IMG/VR virus record: IMGVR_UViG_3300043436_003269
Span: 17,633 to 81,632 of that record
Length of the DNA: 64,000 bases
Strand: one strand, 5' to 3'
Source of the DNA: a virus
This document shows, in pieces, positions 15,275-23,080 of the stretch. Position numbers and translations under genes: made by a program. Position 1 is the stretch's first letter. Every line of letters begins with the position of its first letter. The notes beneath the pieces are model-generated. The model did no database searches. It saw nothing but the letters and a program-made list of their open reading frames with translations, and was not told the origin of the DNA.

Positions 15275-15622
15275 TTAATCATCCCCTGCATCCCATTCAG
15301 TCAATATAAATTCCAATTTAATGAATGTTATTTGATTGTAACGGTTCTTAAATACTGTCGCCTTCAAACCACCACTTGATGACCCGTAGGACTCATTTAC
15401 AGTCATTCTACCCGCTTCTTTAATCCCTTTAATAGCAGATTCAATTCTATCTTTAGCAGCTTCGATTAAATCGTGTTTCGTTGGGATTCTAAACCCGTCA
15501 TTTCTCAACCATAACCAACCCATATATTCCATCATTAGTTGGCACTTATAGAAGTCGAAGTTTTGGATTACTTCATCAATTAATTCTTGTTCTTTTTTGT
15601 TAATGGTCATCATGGTGTTCAC
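15275..15622 (-). CDS. Unknown protein, 115 aa
   Basis: A mixed alpha/beta protein with no recognised motif. Several in-frame ATGs lie at the start (15622, 15613, 15610); MTINKKEQEL from 15610 is also reasonable. It overlaps the preceding gene by 23 nt, suggesting coupled translation with 15600-15803. Confidence 0.55.
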   Translation of the reverse strand: MNTMMTINKKEQELIDEVIQNFDFYKCQLMMEYMGWLWLRNDGFRIPTKHDLIEAAKDRIESAIKGIKEAGRMTVNESYGSSSGGLKATVFKNRYNQITFIKLEFILTEWDAGDD

Positions 15623-15803
15623 CTATTTTTTTAACTCTATATTTGTACCCTGAATCAGAGTTAACTTCAAATCGAAGTCTCATTTCTTCAGCTTCTTCTT
15701 TAGTGTTGAATTCTAACACATCATCTTCGCTGTCTAAAATAACGACAGGTAATTCTTTCTCTTTGGTAATGTCTTTCACCATCTTGATTATAATATAGCT
15801 CAT
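15600..15803 (-). CDS. Unknown protein, 67 aa
   Basis: A short protein with pattern VVILDSEDDVLEFNTKEEAEEMRLRF, seen here as LDSEDDVLEFNTKEEAEEM. This strand-helix arrangement is common in small phage proteins of unknown function. An alternative start is MVKDITKEK seven residues in. It sits 55 nt downstream of the 15859 gene's terminator. Confidence 0.5.
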   Translation of the reverse strand: MSYIIIKMVKDITKEKELPVVILDSEDDVLEFNTKEEAEEMRLRFEVNSDSGYKYRVKKIGEHHDDH

Positions 15804-15820
15804 GATGAAATAATAAGAAA

Positions 15821-15852
15821 AGAATCCCCAACTTTCAAGGTCAGGGATTTCT
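15821..15852 (-). terminator. Terminator of the 15859-16596 gene
   Basis: AATCCC (15823-15828) pairs with GGGATT (15844-15849), with extra pairs inside; T-rich sequence follows in the leftward direction. Confidence 0.55.
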
Positions 15853-15858
15853 TTTTTT

Positions 15859-16596
15859 TTAGATGGATTGGACCATCATTTCGGTCATACCATTCCATTT
15901 TTTGATTTGGGATTTTGGAACCCAAAACTCCATCTCTCCAATTTCCTCAACTCGTTTCAAGTAATCGTTACGGAAACGTTCAACCTCAGACTTGTTCTTG
16001 ATGTACTCCACCTTCATGTGTTTAGAACATGTCTTACCCATTTTAGTCAACATAGAGAACTCATCGGTCAACTCACGTCCGCAACACATACAGATGTTAC
16101 CACGTTTTACGGTCATTTTACCTGCGAACTTAACCGCTTTTGGACTAACACCCAACAAACGAGTGATGTCAATCAACACAGGGTTAAACTCTAAACCGTA
16201 GGTCTCTTTCAATTGTTGACCGATTTTACGAGCCAAGATGATTGATTCACCTTCGGTTGGCCAGTTCATACTGATAGTCTTCTCTTTGTTCTCCTCTTTT
16301 ACGATTTGAGCAACCGCTGCTGACACTTGTTTGTCAGTCAACTTACCATACTTCTCAAGTTTAGATTGAATTTCTTTCACAAAGTTGTTCTCACCTTTGT
16401 AGGCTTGGATTTTCTTCATGTCTTCAGTCAACTCGACTTGTTTTGCTTCAACAGGAGCGTTGAGGATTTTCTCTACTGCGTTTGATTGTGCCATAGTTAA
16501 TGAACCGTATTTAGATACTGCGTCCTTCATCTTAAGGATGAAAGAGTTTTGACCTTTGTAATTTTGAACTTTTTGGGTGGTGGAGATAGTTGTCAT
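15859..16596 (-). CDS. Zinc-finger protein with duplicated N-terminal helical module
   Basis: 245 residues. Two copies of a ~40-residue module (QNYKGQNSFILKMKDAVSKYG at 11-31, QAYKGENNFVKEIQSKLEKYG at 66-86, each shown at most 20 residues wide here: YKGQNSF...KYGSLT and YKGENNF...KYGKLT). The C-terminal third has CMCCGRELTDEFS followed by GKTCSKH, a four-ligand zinc finger resembling DUF6011-type nucleic-acid-binding fingers. A DNA- or RNA-binding role is likely but unproven. It has its own host-type promoter and a terminator, so it is a single-gene unit. Confidence 0.65.
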   Translation of the reverse strand: MTTISTTQKVQNYKGQNSFILKMKDAVSKYGSLTMAQSNAVEKILNAPVEAKQVELTEDMKKIQAYKGENNFVKEIQSKLEKYGKLTDKQVSAAVAQIVKEENKEKTISMNWPTEGESIILARKIGQQLKETYGLEFNPVLIDITRLLGVSPKAVKFAGKMTVKRGNICMCCGRELTDEFSMLTKMGKTCSKHMKVEYIKNKSEVERFRNDYLKRVEEIGEMEFWVPKSQIKKWNGMTEMMVQSI

Positions 16597-16619
16597 ATGT
16601 CTTAGTGTTTTTGTTGATA

Positions 16620-16650
16620 CAAAGATAAGACAATTATTGGAACCTCCAAA
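16620..16650 (-). promoter_or_regulatory. Bacteroidota-type promoter
   Basis: Leftward TTTG at 16650-16647, 19-nt spacer, TATCTTTG at 16627-16620, ATG at 16596 after a short leader. Confidence 0.7.
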
Positions 16651-16662
16651 ACATTTTTTCGG

Positions 16663-17565
16663 TTATGACAACATTTTTTTTAACCAGGCTTCTAATGTGA
16701 TGGTTGTAATTGGTCCGAATTTTTCAATGTACTTCTCACAGTGTAATCCGTACATCCTGTCGTGCCCCAATCTATCCGTCACATATTCGTATTTGGGTGT
16801 GTTTCCAATCACTTCTCCAACCTTCGCGATAAGTTGGTTGTTTGTAATTCTATAACCACTCCCTATATTAAATACTTCATTTTTGATATCCGACATTAAC
16901 AAATTGTAAATTGCTAATGAATTATCATCGGCATGAATCCATTCCCTAACTTGTTCTCCATCACCATAAACAGGTATCGTATCTCCGTTATTAACACATT
17001 GGATAATTTTAGGTAACATCTTCTCAGGGTGTTGGTTTTCACCGAAGTTATTACAAGTCCTGGTAATGATGTAAGGTAACCCAAATGTTCTTCCCGCCGC
17101 TTCAACAATCATGTCTGAACCAATCTTGGATGACGAATAATAAGAACTTCCATGTAGGTTAGATTCTTCTGTTGCCAAAACCAATTTACCATTAATCAAA
17201 CGGTCACCATAAACCTCATCAGTTGAAACGTGAATGAACTTCTTAAGTTTCTTAAGGTTCTTAGCCAACTCAACCAAGTTGAATGTTCCCTCCACATTTG
17301 TTCTCATGAAAGGTCTACCGTCTTTAATTGAATTATCTACGTGGGTCTCAGCTGCGAAGTGAACAATATAATCAGAATCAGGTAGATATTGAATCTCCCA
17401 AATATCCTCTTGGATGAACTTAACATCACACTTAATGTTATCTTTATTCGCTGCGTAGGTTAACTTATCAATTATCGTTATCTCACACTCAGGATGTAAC
17501 TCCTTCAACTTATTCACAAAATGGGAACCTATGAATCCATAGGCTCCCGTAACGACTACCTTCAT
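16663..17565 (-). CDS. rfbB: dTDP-glucose 4,6-dehydratase
   Basis: 300 residues of the extended short-chain dehydrogenase (RmlB) family. VTGAYGFIGSHFVNKL is the NAD-binding Rossmann loop; VHFAAETHVDNSI, HVSTDEVYGD and YYSSSKIGSD give the Ser/Thr-Tyr-Lys catalytic set; RTCNNFGENQHPEKMLPKII is the substrate-binding signature specific to dTDP-glucose dehydratases. It converts dTDP-glucose to the 4-keto-6-deoxy sugar. In a phage it may feed glycosylation of virion or host surface. No other sugar-nucleotide gene is visible here, so it may supplement the host pathway. It follows the transglycosylase gene by 2 nt. Confidence 0.9.
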   Translation of the reverse strand: MKVVVTGAYGFIGSHFVNKLKELHPECEITIIDKLTYAANKDNIKCDVKFIQEDIWEIQYLPDSDYIVHFAAETHVDNSIKDGRPFMRTNVEGTFNLVELAKNLKKLKKFIHVSTDEVYGDRLINGKLVLATEESNLHGSSYYSSSKIGSDMIVEAAGRTFGLPYIITRTCNNFGENQHPEKMLPKIIQCVNNGDTIPVYGDGEQVREWIHADDNSLAIYNLLMSDIKNEVFNIGSGYRITNNQLIAKVGEVIGNTPKYEYVTDRLGHDRMYGLHCEKYIEKFGPITTITLEAWLKKMLS

Positions 17566-17567
17566 AC

Positions 17568-18110
17568 TTAATATTTAATCCAATTATTTTTATAATTCTT
17601 GTTTGACGCTGCAAACACTGCATATGAGTTTCTAACAGGTGAACCAGTGTTGTACCCACCACAAGCCAACATCCAATCACGAGTCATATCATATCTTGTT
17701 CTCAACATCTTCATACTAACCTTAACATTTAAGTCAATGTTATTACGTAACTCTTTTTCACTAACTCTTCTTTCAGCATAACTGTGAGCCCATCTTGTAA
17801 TGATTTGCATTGGTCCCTGAGCTCCTGCTGAAGACACTTTCCTGTGGTCATAATTCCAATGGAATGGTCCCTGATAACGTGTTTCAAGGTATGCCACGTT
17901 GTACGCAATATACTTAGGTACCTTGTACATCTCACTGTATTTCTCAATTGAGGTGTACATCTGTAAACAGAATGGTGAGTTTGGTTTCCCACCTAATTCA
18001 CTTAAACTATATTCGTCCTGGCGAACATACTTGTTTGTGAGACTCATGGTAGCCATTATGACCGCCATGAGACACAAGACATACAGGAATTTAAGTCCTC
18101 TCTTCAACAT
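17568..18110 (-). CDS. Lytic transglycosylase (SLT family)
   Basis: 180 residues. A signal/anchor helix at about 8-25 (FLYVLCLMAVIMATMSL) puts the enzyme in the periplasm. IAYNVAYLETRYQG holds the catalytic-type Glu, AGAQGPMQI is the conserved SLT loop, and ACGGYNTGS the C-terminal active-site segment. It would cleave peptidoglycan with formation of anhydromuramic acid, either during genome entry or lysis. It is coupled to a TM protein upstream (1-nt overlap). Confidence 0.85.
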   Translation of the reverse strand: MLKRGLKFLYVLCLMAVIMATMSLTNKYVRQDEYSLSELGGKPNSPFCLQMYTSIEKYSEMYKVPKYIAYNVAYLETRYQGPFHWNYDHRKVSSAGAQGPMQIITRWAHSYAERRVSEKELRNNIDLNVKVSMKMLRTRYDMTRDWMLACGGYNTGSPVRNSYAVFAASNKNYKNNWIKY

Positions 18111-18439
18111 TATTTCTCAGTTTTAGGAGTTGATGGAGCGGAAGCTTGACCCCAAATGTTCTTGGCATATAGACCAAAGATTGTATATCCAACTGAGTCT
18201 TGATAAACCGTATAAGACCCGTCACTCTCTTTGATGATTAACAAGTTGTTGTTCTCGTCAATCGCCAACTTGATATCCGATTTTCTAACCGATGTGAACT
18301 TAGGTTCTTTCTTATAACTTTGTTTCACAAAATCATAGTAGTATCCGATTGAGAAACCAACGATAAGGCTGATGGTGATTACTGTGTAGAATGAAACTTG
18401 CTTCATTACTTGTCCGATTTTTTCTTTTAGATTTTCCAT
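18110..18439 (-). CDS. Single-TM protein, 109 aa
   Basis: A TM helix at about 15-35 (FYTVITISLIVGFSIGYYY) follows a short cytoplasmic segment; the remainder (SDIKLAIDENNNLLIIKE) should be periplasmic, with strands and a disordered end. The gene overlaps the transglycosylase start, so it may partner that enzyme. No family recognised. Confidence 0.6.
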   Translation of the reverse strand: MENLKEKIGQVMKQVSFYTVITISLIVGFSIGYYYDFVKQSYKKEPKFTSVRKSDIKLAIDENNNLLIIKESDGSYTVYQDSVGYTIFGLYAKNIWGQASAPSTPKTEK

Positions 18440-18484
18440 AGTTTTTTTTTTAAATGGTTCGACTTATATTTTTAAAGGTATAAA

Positions 18485-18510
18485 AAACCCCTCGTATTAT
18501 CAAGGGGTTT
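18485..18510 (-). terminator. Rho-independent terminator
   Basis: AAACCCCT (18485-18492) pairs with AGGGGTTT (18503-18510); leftward it is followed by a T run. It ends the 18521-18997 transcript. Confidence 0.8.
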
Positions 18511-18520
18511 GGATTGTTTT

Positions 18521-18997
18521 TTAGTTTTGGGTGAAAGCTTTGTCCGCCCAAGTCTTCGCTCCCATTCGGTCCCAGATGTTCATGTCACACATATCAGGGA
18601 ATGAACTTCTCATATCACCAACGGTCAATACATCCAAGAAAGCTTTATCGATTCCGTGCCACTTGTTTCCTTTAGTAGTGAAAACATTGTGCCAATATTC
18701 AACTCCGTTGTCGTAAGTCACCTTAACTTGGATGTTTACCAAAGTGTTTTTCTTGTAACCTGCGATTACAGAATGAGCAGTTCCTTTCTTGTCGTGGATA
18801 TTAATGAACCCCGCCTGACATTTTCCTGCGATACGGAATTCATATTCTTTATTAAGGTCTTTGATGTGGTTAGAAACCATTACAGAGGTAGTTTTACCCT
18901 TGATTTGGGTATTGAATGAGCCGTAGAATACGTCTCCTGACATTGTTCCTTCTGTTACTTTGATGATTGTGCTGGTGTTGGTGGTTGTGTTTGTCAT
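18521..18997 (-). CDS. Unknown protein, 158 aa
   Basis: Begins MTNTTTNTSTIIKVTEGT. The start at 18997 is chosen because a longer frame from 19021 would begin inside the promoter -7 box. The body is beta-rich (GYKKNTLVNIQVKVTYDNG) with HGIDKAFLDVLTVGDMRSSF near the end. No family recognised. Its own promoter and terminator make it a single-gene unit. Confidence 0.65.
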   Translation of the reverse strand: MTNTTTNTSTIIKVTEGTMSGDVFYGSFNTQIKGKTTSVMVSNHIKDLNKEYEFRIAGKCQAGFINIHDKKGTAHSVIAGYKKNTLVNIQVKVTYDNGVEYWHNVFTTKGNKWHGIDKAFLDVLTVGDMRSSFPDMCDMNIWDRMGAKTWADKAFTQN

Positions 18998-19018
18998 ATC
19001 TTTATCGTTTTGTGAATA

Positions 19019-19049
19019 CAAAGATACAACTATAATCGAATATTACAAA
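19019..19049 (-). promoter_or_regulatory. Bacteroidota-type promoter
   Basis: Leftward TTTG at 19049-19046, 19-nt spacer, TATCTTTG at 19026-19019. It overlaps the end of the small 19043-19219 gene. Confidence 0.7.
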
Positions 19050-19219
19050 TCTTTTTTACAATTTTCTTCTTCAGGAGTGCATTTTTTTTCTGCCCCACAT
19101 ATCGGGCATTCTTTGTTTTCCTTTGATTTGATATATTTCATTCTAACAAGTTTACCCAATTCAAAATCATTTGGGTGGTTGTTAATTTCTTCTTCGGTGA
19201 TGATTAAGTATTGTCCCAT
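19043..19219 (-). CDS. Small Cys-rich protein with IITEEE N-terminus, 58 aa
   Basis: Begins MGQYLIITEEEINN, a variant of the shared IITEEQ segment. The second half has CPICG followed by C and C (ECPICGAEKKC, then ENCKKD), enough ligands for one zinc ion. It is too short for most ORF callers, but has a plausible start after an A-rich leader and a TATTTATA motif at 19238. Function unknown; possibly a packaged small zinc protein. Confidence 0.6.
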   Translation of the reverse strand: MGQYLIITEEEINNHPNDFELGKLVRMKYIKSKENKECPICGAEKKCTPEEENCKKDL

Positions 19220-19237
19220 ATTGTTATTTCTTTACAT

Positions 19238-19245
19238 TATAAATA
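19238..19245 (-). promoter_or_regulatory. TATTTATA motif
   Basis: Leftward ATATTTATAATG; 18 nt before the ATG at 19219. Divergent from the rightward copy at 19273-19280. Confidence 0.4.
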
Positions 19246-19272
19246 TAATAGTTCATTTTTATAAAATAAACC

Positions 19273-19280
19273 TATTTATA
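19273..19280 (+). promoter_or_regulatory. TATTTATA motif, 3 nt from ATG
   Basis: Rightward CTATTTATAGTT then ATG at 19284. Same spacing as upstream of 24458 and 42489. Confidence 0.45.
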
Positions 19281-19283
19281 GTT

Positions 19284-19691
19284 ATGGAGTTAGATAAGGA
19301 GAAATTAAAACGTCTTGAAGATAAATTAAAATATCTATACAAGATGGAGCTTGAACAGAAAAAGTTTGTAGTTAGTGCCATAGACATTGATTTTGAGCAA
19401 GACCAACTTGAAACTGGTGAGTGGATTCTTGAAAGGGTTGTTATTCAAGTGGATTTTGAATACGACGGGAGACTTGATGGGGATGACGTATATTACTTTA
19501 CCCGTGACTTAAAAATTATGTGTGATAAGTTTACTTCAGCACTTTCACAATATACCCCAACTCAAGAAGGTAAAATTGTTAGTGGTACTTCAGATAATAT
19601 TGTTTCAGACCCAATGGTAATCAGAGTTGATTACAAATATGAGGACACCCACAATTTTACATTAGCAACTTATATCACATTCCCAAGATAA
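19284..19691 (+). CDS. Unknown protein, 135 aa
   Basis: Begins MELDKEKLKRLEDKLKYLY, a basic/acidic helix, followed by a beta-rich domain with many Asp residues. The start at 19284 is chosen because of the TATTTATA motif 3 nt upstream; an open frame further upstream runs through two opposing genes. It overlaps the next start by 1 nt (TAATG). No function recognised. Confidence 0.65.
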   Translation: MELDKEKLKRLEDKLKYLYKMELEQKKFVVSAIDIDFEQDQLETGEWILERVVIQVDFEYDGRLDGDDVYYFTRDLKIMCDKFTSALSQYTPTQEGKIVSGTSDNIVSDPMVIRVDYKYEDTHNFTLATYITFPR

Positions 19692-20476
19692 TGAACGATA
19701 AATTAAAAAGATTAGCCAAAAATGTTTCAGAGTTATTACCTGAAGACCTAAGAGACCCTCAAGATGTATATGACGCGTTTTCAGTAGTATATAGTAATCA
19801 AGCGGACTACTTCCGTAATTTAGGTCCTGAAAATATCATCAAAATGGTTTTCTACATTTACTCACTTAAAGATACAGGTAGTTTCGCATTAGGAGATAAA
19901 ATAATTAATAATCTCTCATTCGCATCACTATTCACAACCAGTGGTAATTACGCAGATGAGGAATGCCCTGCATGTGAAGGTTCTGCCACAGTAAGTTGCG
20001 ATAATTGTGATTTTAACGGTAGAGTAGAATGTCCGACATGTGATGGAACTGGTTATGAATCAGAGGATGAACCATGTAATGACTGTCAAGGTAACGGTGA
20101 TGTATATTGTGACCAATGTGGCGGTGATGGTGATATAAGATGCGATGAATGTTCTGGTACAGGAGAAGTTGAAACCGATAGATTCCACTTCGAACATTAT
20201 TATATATGTACTTGGAGTGAAGAGATTAAAAGTGCTTGTGAATTAGAATCAGGTACAAAAGAACCTGCAATGTCTGAATACGATTTTGACCGTTTACGTG
20301 GTGACAACTATCTTACATTATTTTATCAGGGAGACGAATCCGAATTAAGAAGTTTTGTTGACATAAATGAAATGTATTGTATCACCTACGAAGATGAACC
20401 AAGATTATTGATTGCGAATAATAACCTAATCATTCATTGGGATGATAGTCAATCATTTGATATTTATAGATTATAA
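19691..20476 (+). CDS. DnaJ-type zinc-finger protein without J domain
   Basis: 261 residues. Residues ~95-155 contain five CxxC-type units in DnaJ style (CPACEGSA, CDNCDFNG, CPTCDGTG, CNDCQGNG, CDQCGGDG, CDECSGTG), enough for two or three zinc sites. The N-terminal and C-terminal domains are unlike DnaJ, and no HPD motif is present. Such fingers bind unfolded protein or nucleic acid. A genuine DnaJ is at 42636-43568. The middle gene of a three-gene rightward operon. Confidence 0.7.
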   Translation: MNDKLKRLAKNVSELLPEDLRDPQDVYDAFSVVYSNQADYFRNLGPENIIKMVFYIYSLKDTGSFALGDKIINNLSFASLFTTSGNYADEECPACEGSATVSCDNCDFNGRVECPTCDGTGYESEDEPCNDCQGNGDVYCDQCGGDGDIRCDECSGTGEVETDRFHFEHYYICTWSEEIKSACELESGTKEPAMSEYDFDRLRGDNYLTLFYQGDESELRSFVDINEMYCITYEDEPRLLIANNNLIIHWDDSQSFDIYRL

Positions 20477-20477
20477 T

Positions 20478-20984
20478 ATGAACTTTAAATCTTATCTAAA
20501 ATATCTTAACAAAATTGATTACCCAAATCAAACTGAAAGCTTATTACAAGTTTCAAGATATATTAGCTATAGCCCCGAAGAATTTCAAAATGATTTGTTG
20601 TCAAACTTGGGAGTAGTTGGTACCGCAGATTTTGTTCAGAGAACTTTTTCCAAATTAGGTTTAATGTCAAGTCCAGGATTTAAAGTAATGTTGAGTTCCG
20701 ATAATGGTGATTATGTTCACATTATAATCCATTCAATTGATATTATTCAAACGGATGAAGAAGGTGACTTCCCATTTCATGTATGGGTTAATTATAGTTG
20801 GGGAGATAGTCGATTAGTTTGGGGTGAGGATGATGAGCATGTTACTCTTGAAGACGCCTATGAAGAAGTAGGTTTAGGTGAAATTGGTGAATGGGATGAA
20901 CTAATAGATTCAATTCAAGATGATGTAAAATACGAAGTATACAAACAAACAGAGTTTATGATACACTTCGACGCACAACAATAA
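20478..20984 (+). CDS. Unknown acidic protein, 168 aa
   Basis: Starts MNFKSYLKYLNKIDYP 1 nt after the preceding stop; a longer frame from 20442 would overlap that gene. It has a strand-rich middle (VHIIIHSIDIIQTDEEGDF, read in parts) and an acidic second half. Last gene of the rightward 19284-20984 operon, closed by a terminator. No family recognised. Confidence 0.6.
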   Translation: MNFKSYLKYLNKIDYPNQTESLLQVSRYISYSPEEFQNDLLSNLGVVGTADFVQRTFSKLGLMSSPGFKVMLSSDNGDYVHIIIHSIDIIQTDEEGDFPFHVWVNYSWGDSRLVWGEDDEHVTLEDAYEEVGLGEIGEWDELIDSIQDDVKYEVYKQTEFMIHFDAQQ

Positions 20985-20986
20985 AA

Positions 20987-21010
20987 AAAGAGAGACCGAA
21001 GCCTCTCTTT
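20987..21010 (+). terminator. Terminator after 20478-20984
   Basis: AAAGAGAG (20987-20994) pairs with CTCTCTTT (21003-21010) around ACCGAAGC. A second small hairpin, CCTTGTTT/AAACAAGG, lies at 21044-21063 next to the stop of the convergent gene. Confidence 0.65.
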
Positions 21011-21066
21011 CTGGGACCGACAGGATGTGTCAGACTTCCACCACCTTGTTTTTCTAAACAAGGAAA

Positions 21067-21381
21067 CTATACCTCAATACTCAGGTCTTCTCGTTTAATC
21101 ACAGAGTTTACAAGGTTTTCAACCTCATCTGAACTCATGTAAGAAATTACATCATCACTAGTTTCAGGATAAAAAAATCGAGTAATAAAGTTCCTCGACT
21201 CCATGTCAAAGATTGCAACCTCAAAGGTACTTTCAAAATCACCATACAATCCAATGTCCCCACCAACAATTGAAAACTCAACTTTTCCATTACCAAATCG
21301 GGATTGTTTACCATTACCGCTACGGAATACAGTAGCGGGATGTGGTTTAGCCCATTTCTTAATATCTTTAATTGTTATCAT
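21067..21381 (-). CDS. Unknown protein, 104 aa
   Basis: Alpha/beta protein beginning MITIKDIKKWAKPHPATVF, with a glycine-rich strand region (IVGGDIGLYGDF). It overlaps the end of the upstream gene by 4 nt, so both are translated from one message. No family recognised. Confidence 0.55.
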   Translation of the reverse strand: MITIKDIKKWAKPHPATVFRSGNGKQSRFGNGKVEFSIVGGDIGLYGDFESTFEVAIFDMESRNFITRFFYPETSDDVISYMSSDEVENLVNSVIKREDLSIEV

Positions 21382-21659
21382 TTTGTCTCTACTGCCTCCA
21401 TTTTTGATTTGGCAACCAAGTGGTCCGCCAAGGTGTATAAATCTACGTTAGTTGTGATGATTGAATTCACCAAGTGTTTGTATGGGATATGAACAAAGAA
21501 CTCCACACCATTGAAGAATGTTAAATCATTCTTCAATTCAATACAACCGTGAACCATTTTCAAAAATAATTTGAACTGAGTTGGGTTGACGAATGTCTCG
21601 TCTAACAATACTCCGAATGTTTCGTGTTGAATCTTGATGTTGTGCGATGCTGTGTTCAT
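21378..21659 (-). CDS. Unknown protein, 93 aa
   Basis: A compact alpha/beta protein (HETFGVLLDETFVNPTQFKLF). Its host-type promoter lies ~20 nt upstream and the leader is only ~15 nt. First gene of a two-gene leftward unit with 21067-21381. Function unknown. Confidence 0.6.
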   Translation of the reverse strand: MNTASHNIKIQHETFGVLLDETFVNPTQFKLFLKMVHGCIELKNDLTFFNGVEFFVHIPYKHLVNSIITTNVDLYTLADHLVAKSKMEAVETK

Positions 21660-21678
21660 ATCCCTTCGATTTAGATTA

Positions 21679-21709
21679 CAAAGATAGTGATTAATTCGTA
21701 ACTACCAAA
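21679..21709 (-). promoter_or_regulatory. Bacteroidota-type promoter
   Basis: Leftward TTTG at 21709-21706, 19-nt spacer, TATCTTTG at 21686-21679, directly after the stop of the 21710 gene. Confidence 0.7.
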
Positions 21710-22585
21710 TCAAACTTTGTATTTCTCCAAACTTTTTTCAACCGTACTAACAAAAGCGTTTACAACATTTTTAACATCTTTGAACTCATTCTCACCTCGG
21801 TTTTCAAGATATTTTAAATTTGTATAAAGTTCGTCAAGGTCAAGGTTCTTCATAGCGTCAATAAGAGATTCAACTTTACTCTTTGCTCTTTTGACTGCTT
21901 CCTTATCTACATGATAAGCACGATATCTTAACATCAACTCAGCTAATTTCTCAGGTTTCCAACCATTATTAACTAAACTCGTCTCACTAGTCTGGTTATC
22001 ATTTTGAGTGTAGATTTCAATTTCACCTGATAAACTTTTTCCAGTGTTATTATAAAACGCAATTTTTTGATAATTCTTTTTCGTTGATTCTGTCTTATCC
22101 ACCAGATAAACCAAACATCCGTTTTTGGAATATCTCTTGAACGTATCAGCATTACTCTTAGAAGCAGTACACCATGTGGTACCAGCACCATATTTCAAAG
22201 AACCTCTATGAGTCTTAGGTGAAACCATAATGACATTATCATCTTCGTAAAGTACGTCAACATGTTCTGATTTAACAAATGTTTTGTCATCTTTCACAGT
22301 TTGAGCCTTCTCGTTCATTTGAATCAATTTACGATAATGATTAAAGTCCTCAGAATAAATGTCTTTATTTGTATGATATGGTAGTAACTCATCAAATTTT
22401 TTGACCTCCTCCATAAGTCGATTAAGAGTATAATTCATACCACGTTGAGTGCGTTCGTATGCCCAATTTTTTAACATATACTCCAAATATTTATGAGTAC
22501 CTGTAAAATCAAACTGAACCATTTTGATGAATGTTCCGTTAGTTACTTGAGGGAATTTTGTTCTTAGTTCGTCTACTTTTGACAT
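21710..22585 (-). CDS. GTxWCTA-domain protein
   Basis: 291 residues. The central domain (about 110-205) has YGAGTTWCTASKSN, then FKRYSKNGCLVYLVDK and YQKIAFYN. The same pattern occurs in two other proteins here (33187-34944 and 40059-41378). The invariant Gly-Thr-x-Trp-Cys-Thr suggests an active site or cofactor pocket, but I cannot name the family. The N-terminal ~100 residues and C-terminal ~80 are helical. It is downstream of smpB (5 nt) and probably co-transcribed with it. Confidence 0.65.
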   Translation of the reverse strand: MSKVDELRTKFPQVTNGTFIKMVQFDFTGTHKYLEYMLKNWAYERTQRGMNYTLNRLMEEVKKFDELLPYHTNKDIYSEDFNHYRKLIQMNEKAQTVKDDKTFVKSEHVDVLYEDDNVIMVSPKTHRGSLKYGAGTTWCTASKSNADTFKRYSKNGCLVYLVDKTESTKKNYQKIAFYNNTGKSLSGEIEIYTQNDNQTSETSLVNNGWKPEKLAELMLRYRAYHVDKEAVKRAKSKVESLIDAMKNLDLDELYTNLKYLENRGENEFKDVKNVVNAFVSTVEKSLEKYKV

Positions 22586-22590
22586 AATTT

Positions 22591-23016
22591 TTATTTTAAT
22601 GTTCTACTTATTTCTTTTTGAATATCCTTTTCCTTCAAGGTCTGTCTCTTGTCATGTAATTTTTTACCACGAGCAAGAACGATATCAACCTTGAGGGTGT
22701 TTTTCTTTTGGTAAATACGGTAAGGGATAATACTCAAACCTTTGTCCAAACTCTTTTGAAGTTTAACCAATTCACGTTTCCTGAGTAACAACTTACGGTC
22801 TCTTTTGATATTGTCTGTACCAATACCAGAGATGGATACATTTTTCATAAACAACTCACCATCATGGAACATACAATAAGAATCAACAAAAGATAACTTA
22901 CCATCACGAATGAATTTAACCTCAACACCAGTCAAGACCATACCCGCTTGATACGTGTCCAAGAACTCGTATTCGTGCTTCGCTCTTCTGTTCACTATGT
23001 TGACTCCCTCTTTCAT
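22591..23016 (-). CDS. smpB: SmpB, tmRNA-binding trans-translation protein
   Basis: 141 residues from MKEGVNIVNRRAKHEYEF. Hallmarks of SmpB: YQAGMVLTGVEVKFIRDGK, FVDSYCMFHDGELF, DRKLLLRKREL, LARGKKLHDKRQTLKEKD. SmpB carries tmRNA to stalled ribosomes. The start is set by a promoter whose TATCTTTG box ends 5 nt upstream of the ATG, implying a leaderless mRNA; a longer frame from 23052 runs through that promoter. No tmRNA is recognisable nearby, so it may use the host tmRNA, one outside the window, or have another RNA partner. Confidence 0.93.
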   Translation of the reverse strand: MKEGVNIVNRRAKHEYEFLDTYQAGMVLTGVEVKFIRDGKLSFVDSYCMFHDGELFMKNVSISGIGTDNIKRDRKLLLRKRELVKLQKSLDKGLSIIPYRIYQKKNTLKVDIVLARGKKLHDKRQTLKEKDIQKEISRTLK

Positions 23017-23021
23017 GGGAA

Positions 23022-23053
23022 CAAAGATAATACAAAAAATGATATAAAACAAA
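23022..23053 (-). promoter_or_regulatory. smpB promoter, leaderless
   Basis: Leftward TTTG at 23053-23050, 20-nt spacer, TATCTTTG at 23029-23022, TTCCC, ATG at 23016. Its -33 box is built from the T run of the upstream RNA terminator. Confidence 0.75.
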
Positions 23054-23080
23054 AAACCCCAACAATTTCTTGTCGGGGTT
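23051..23080 (-). terminator. Terminator of the large RNA
   Basis: AACCCCGACAA and TTGTTGGGGTT form an 11-bp stem (one G-U) around a GAAA tetraloop, followed by six T in the leftward direction. A textbook rho-independent terminator. Confidence 0.9.
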
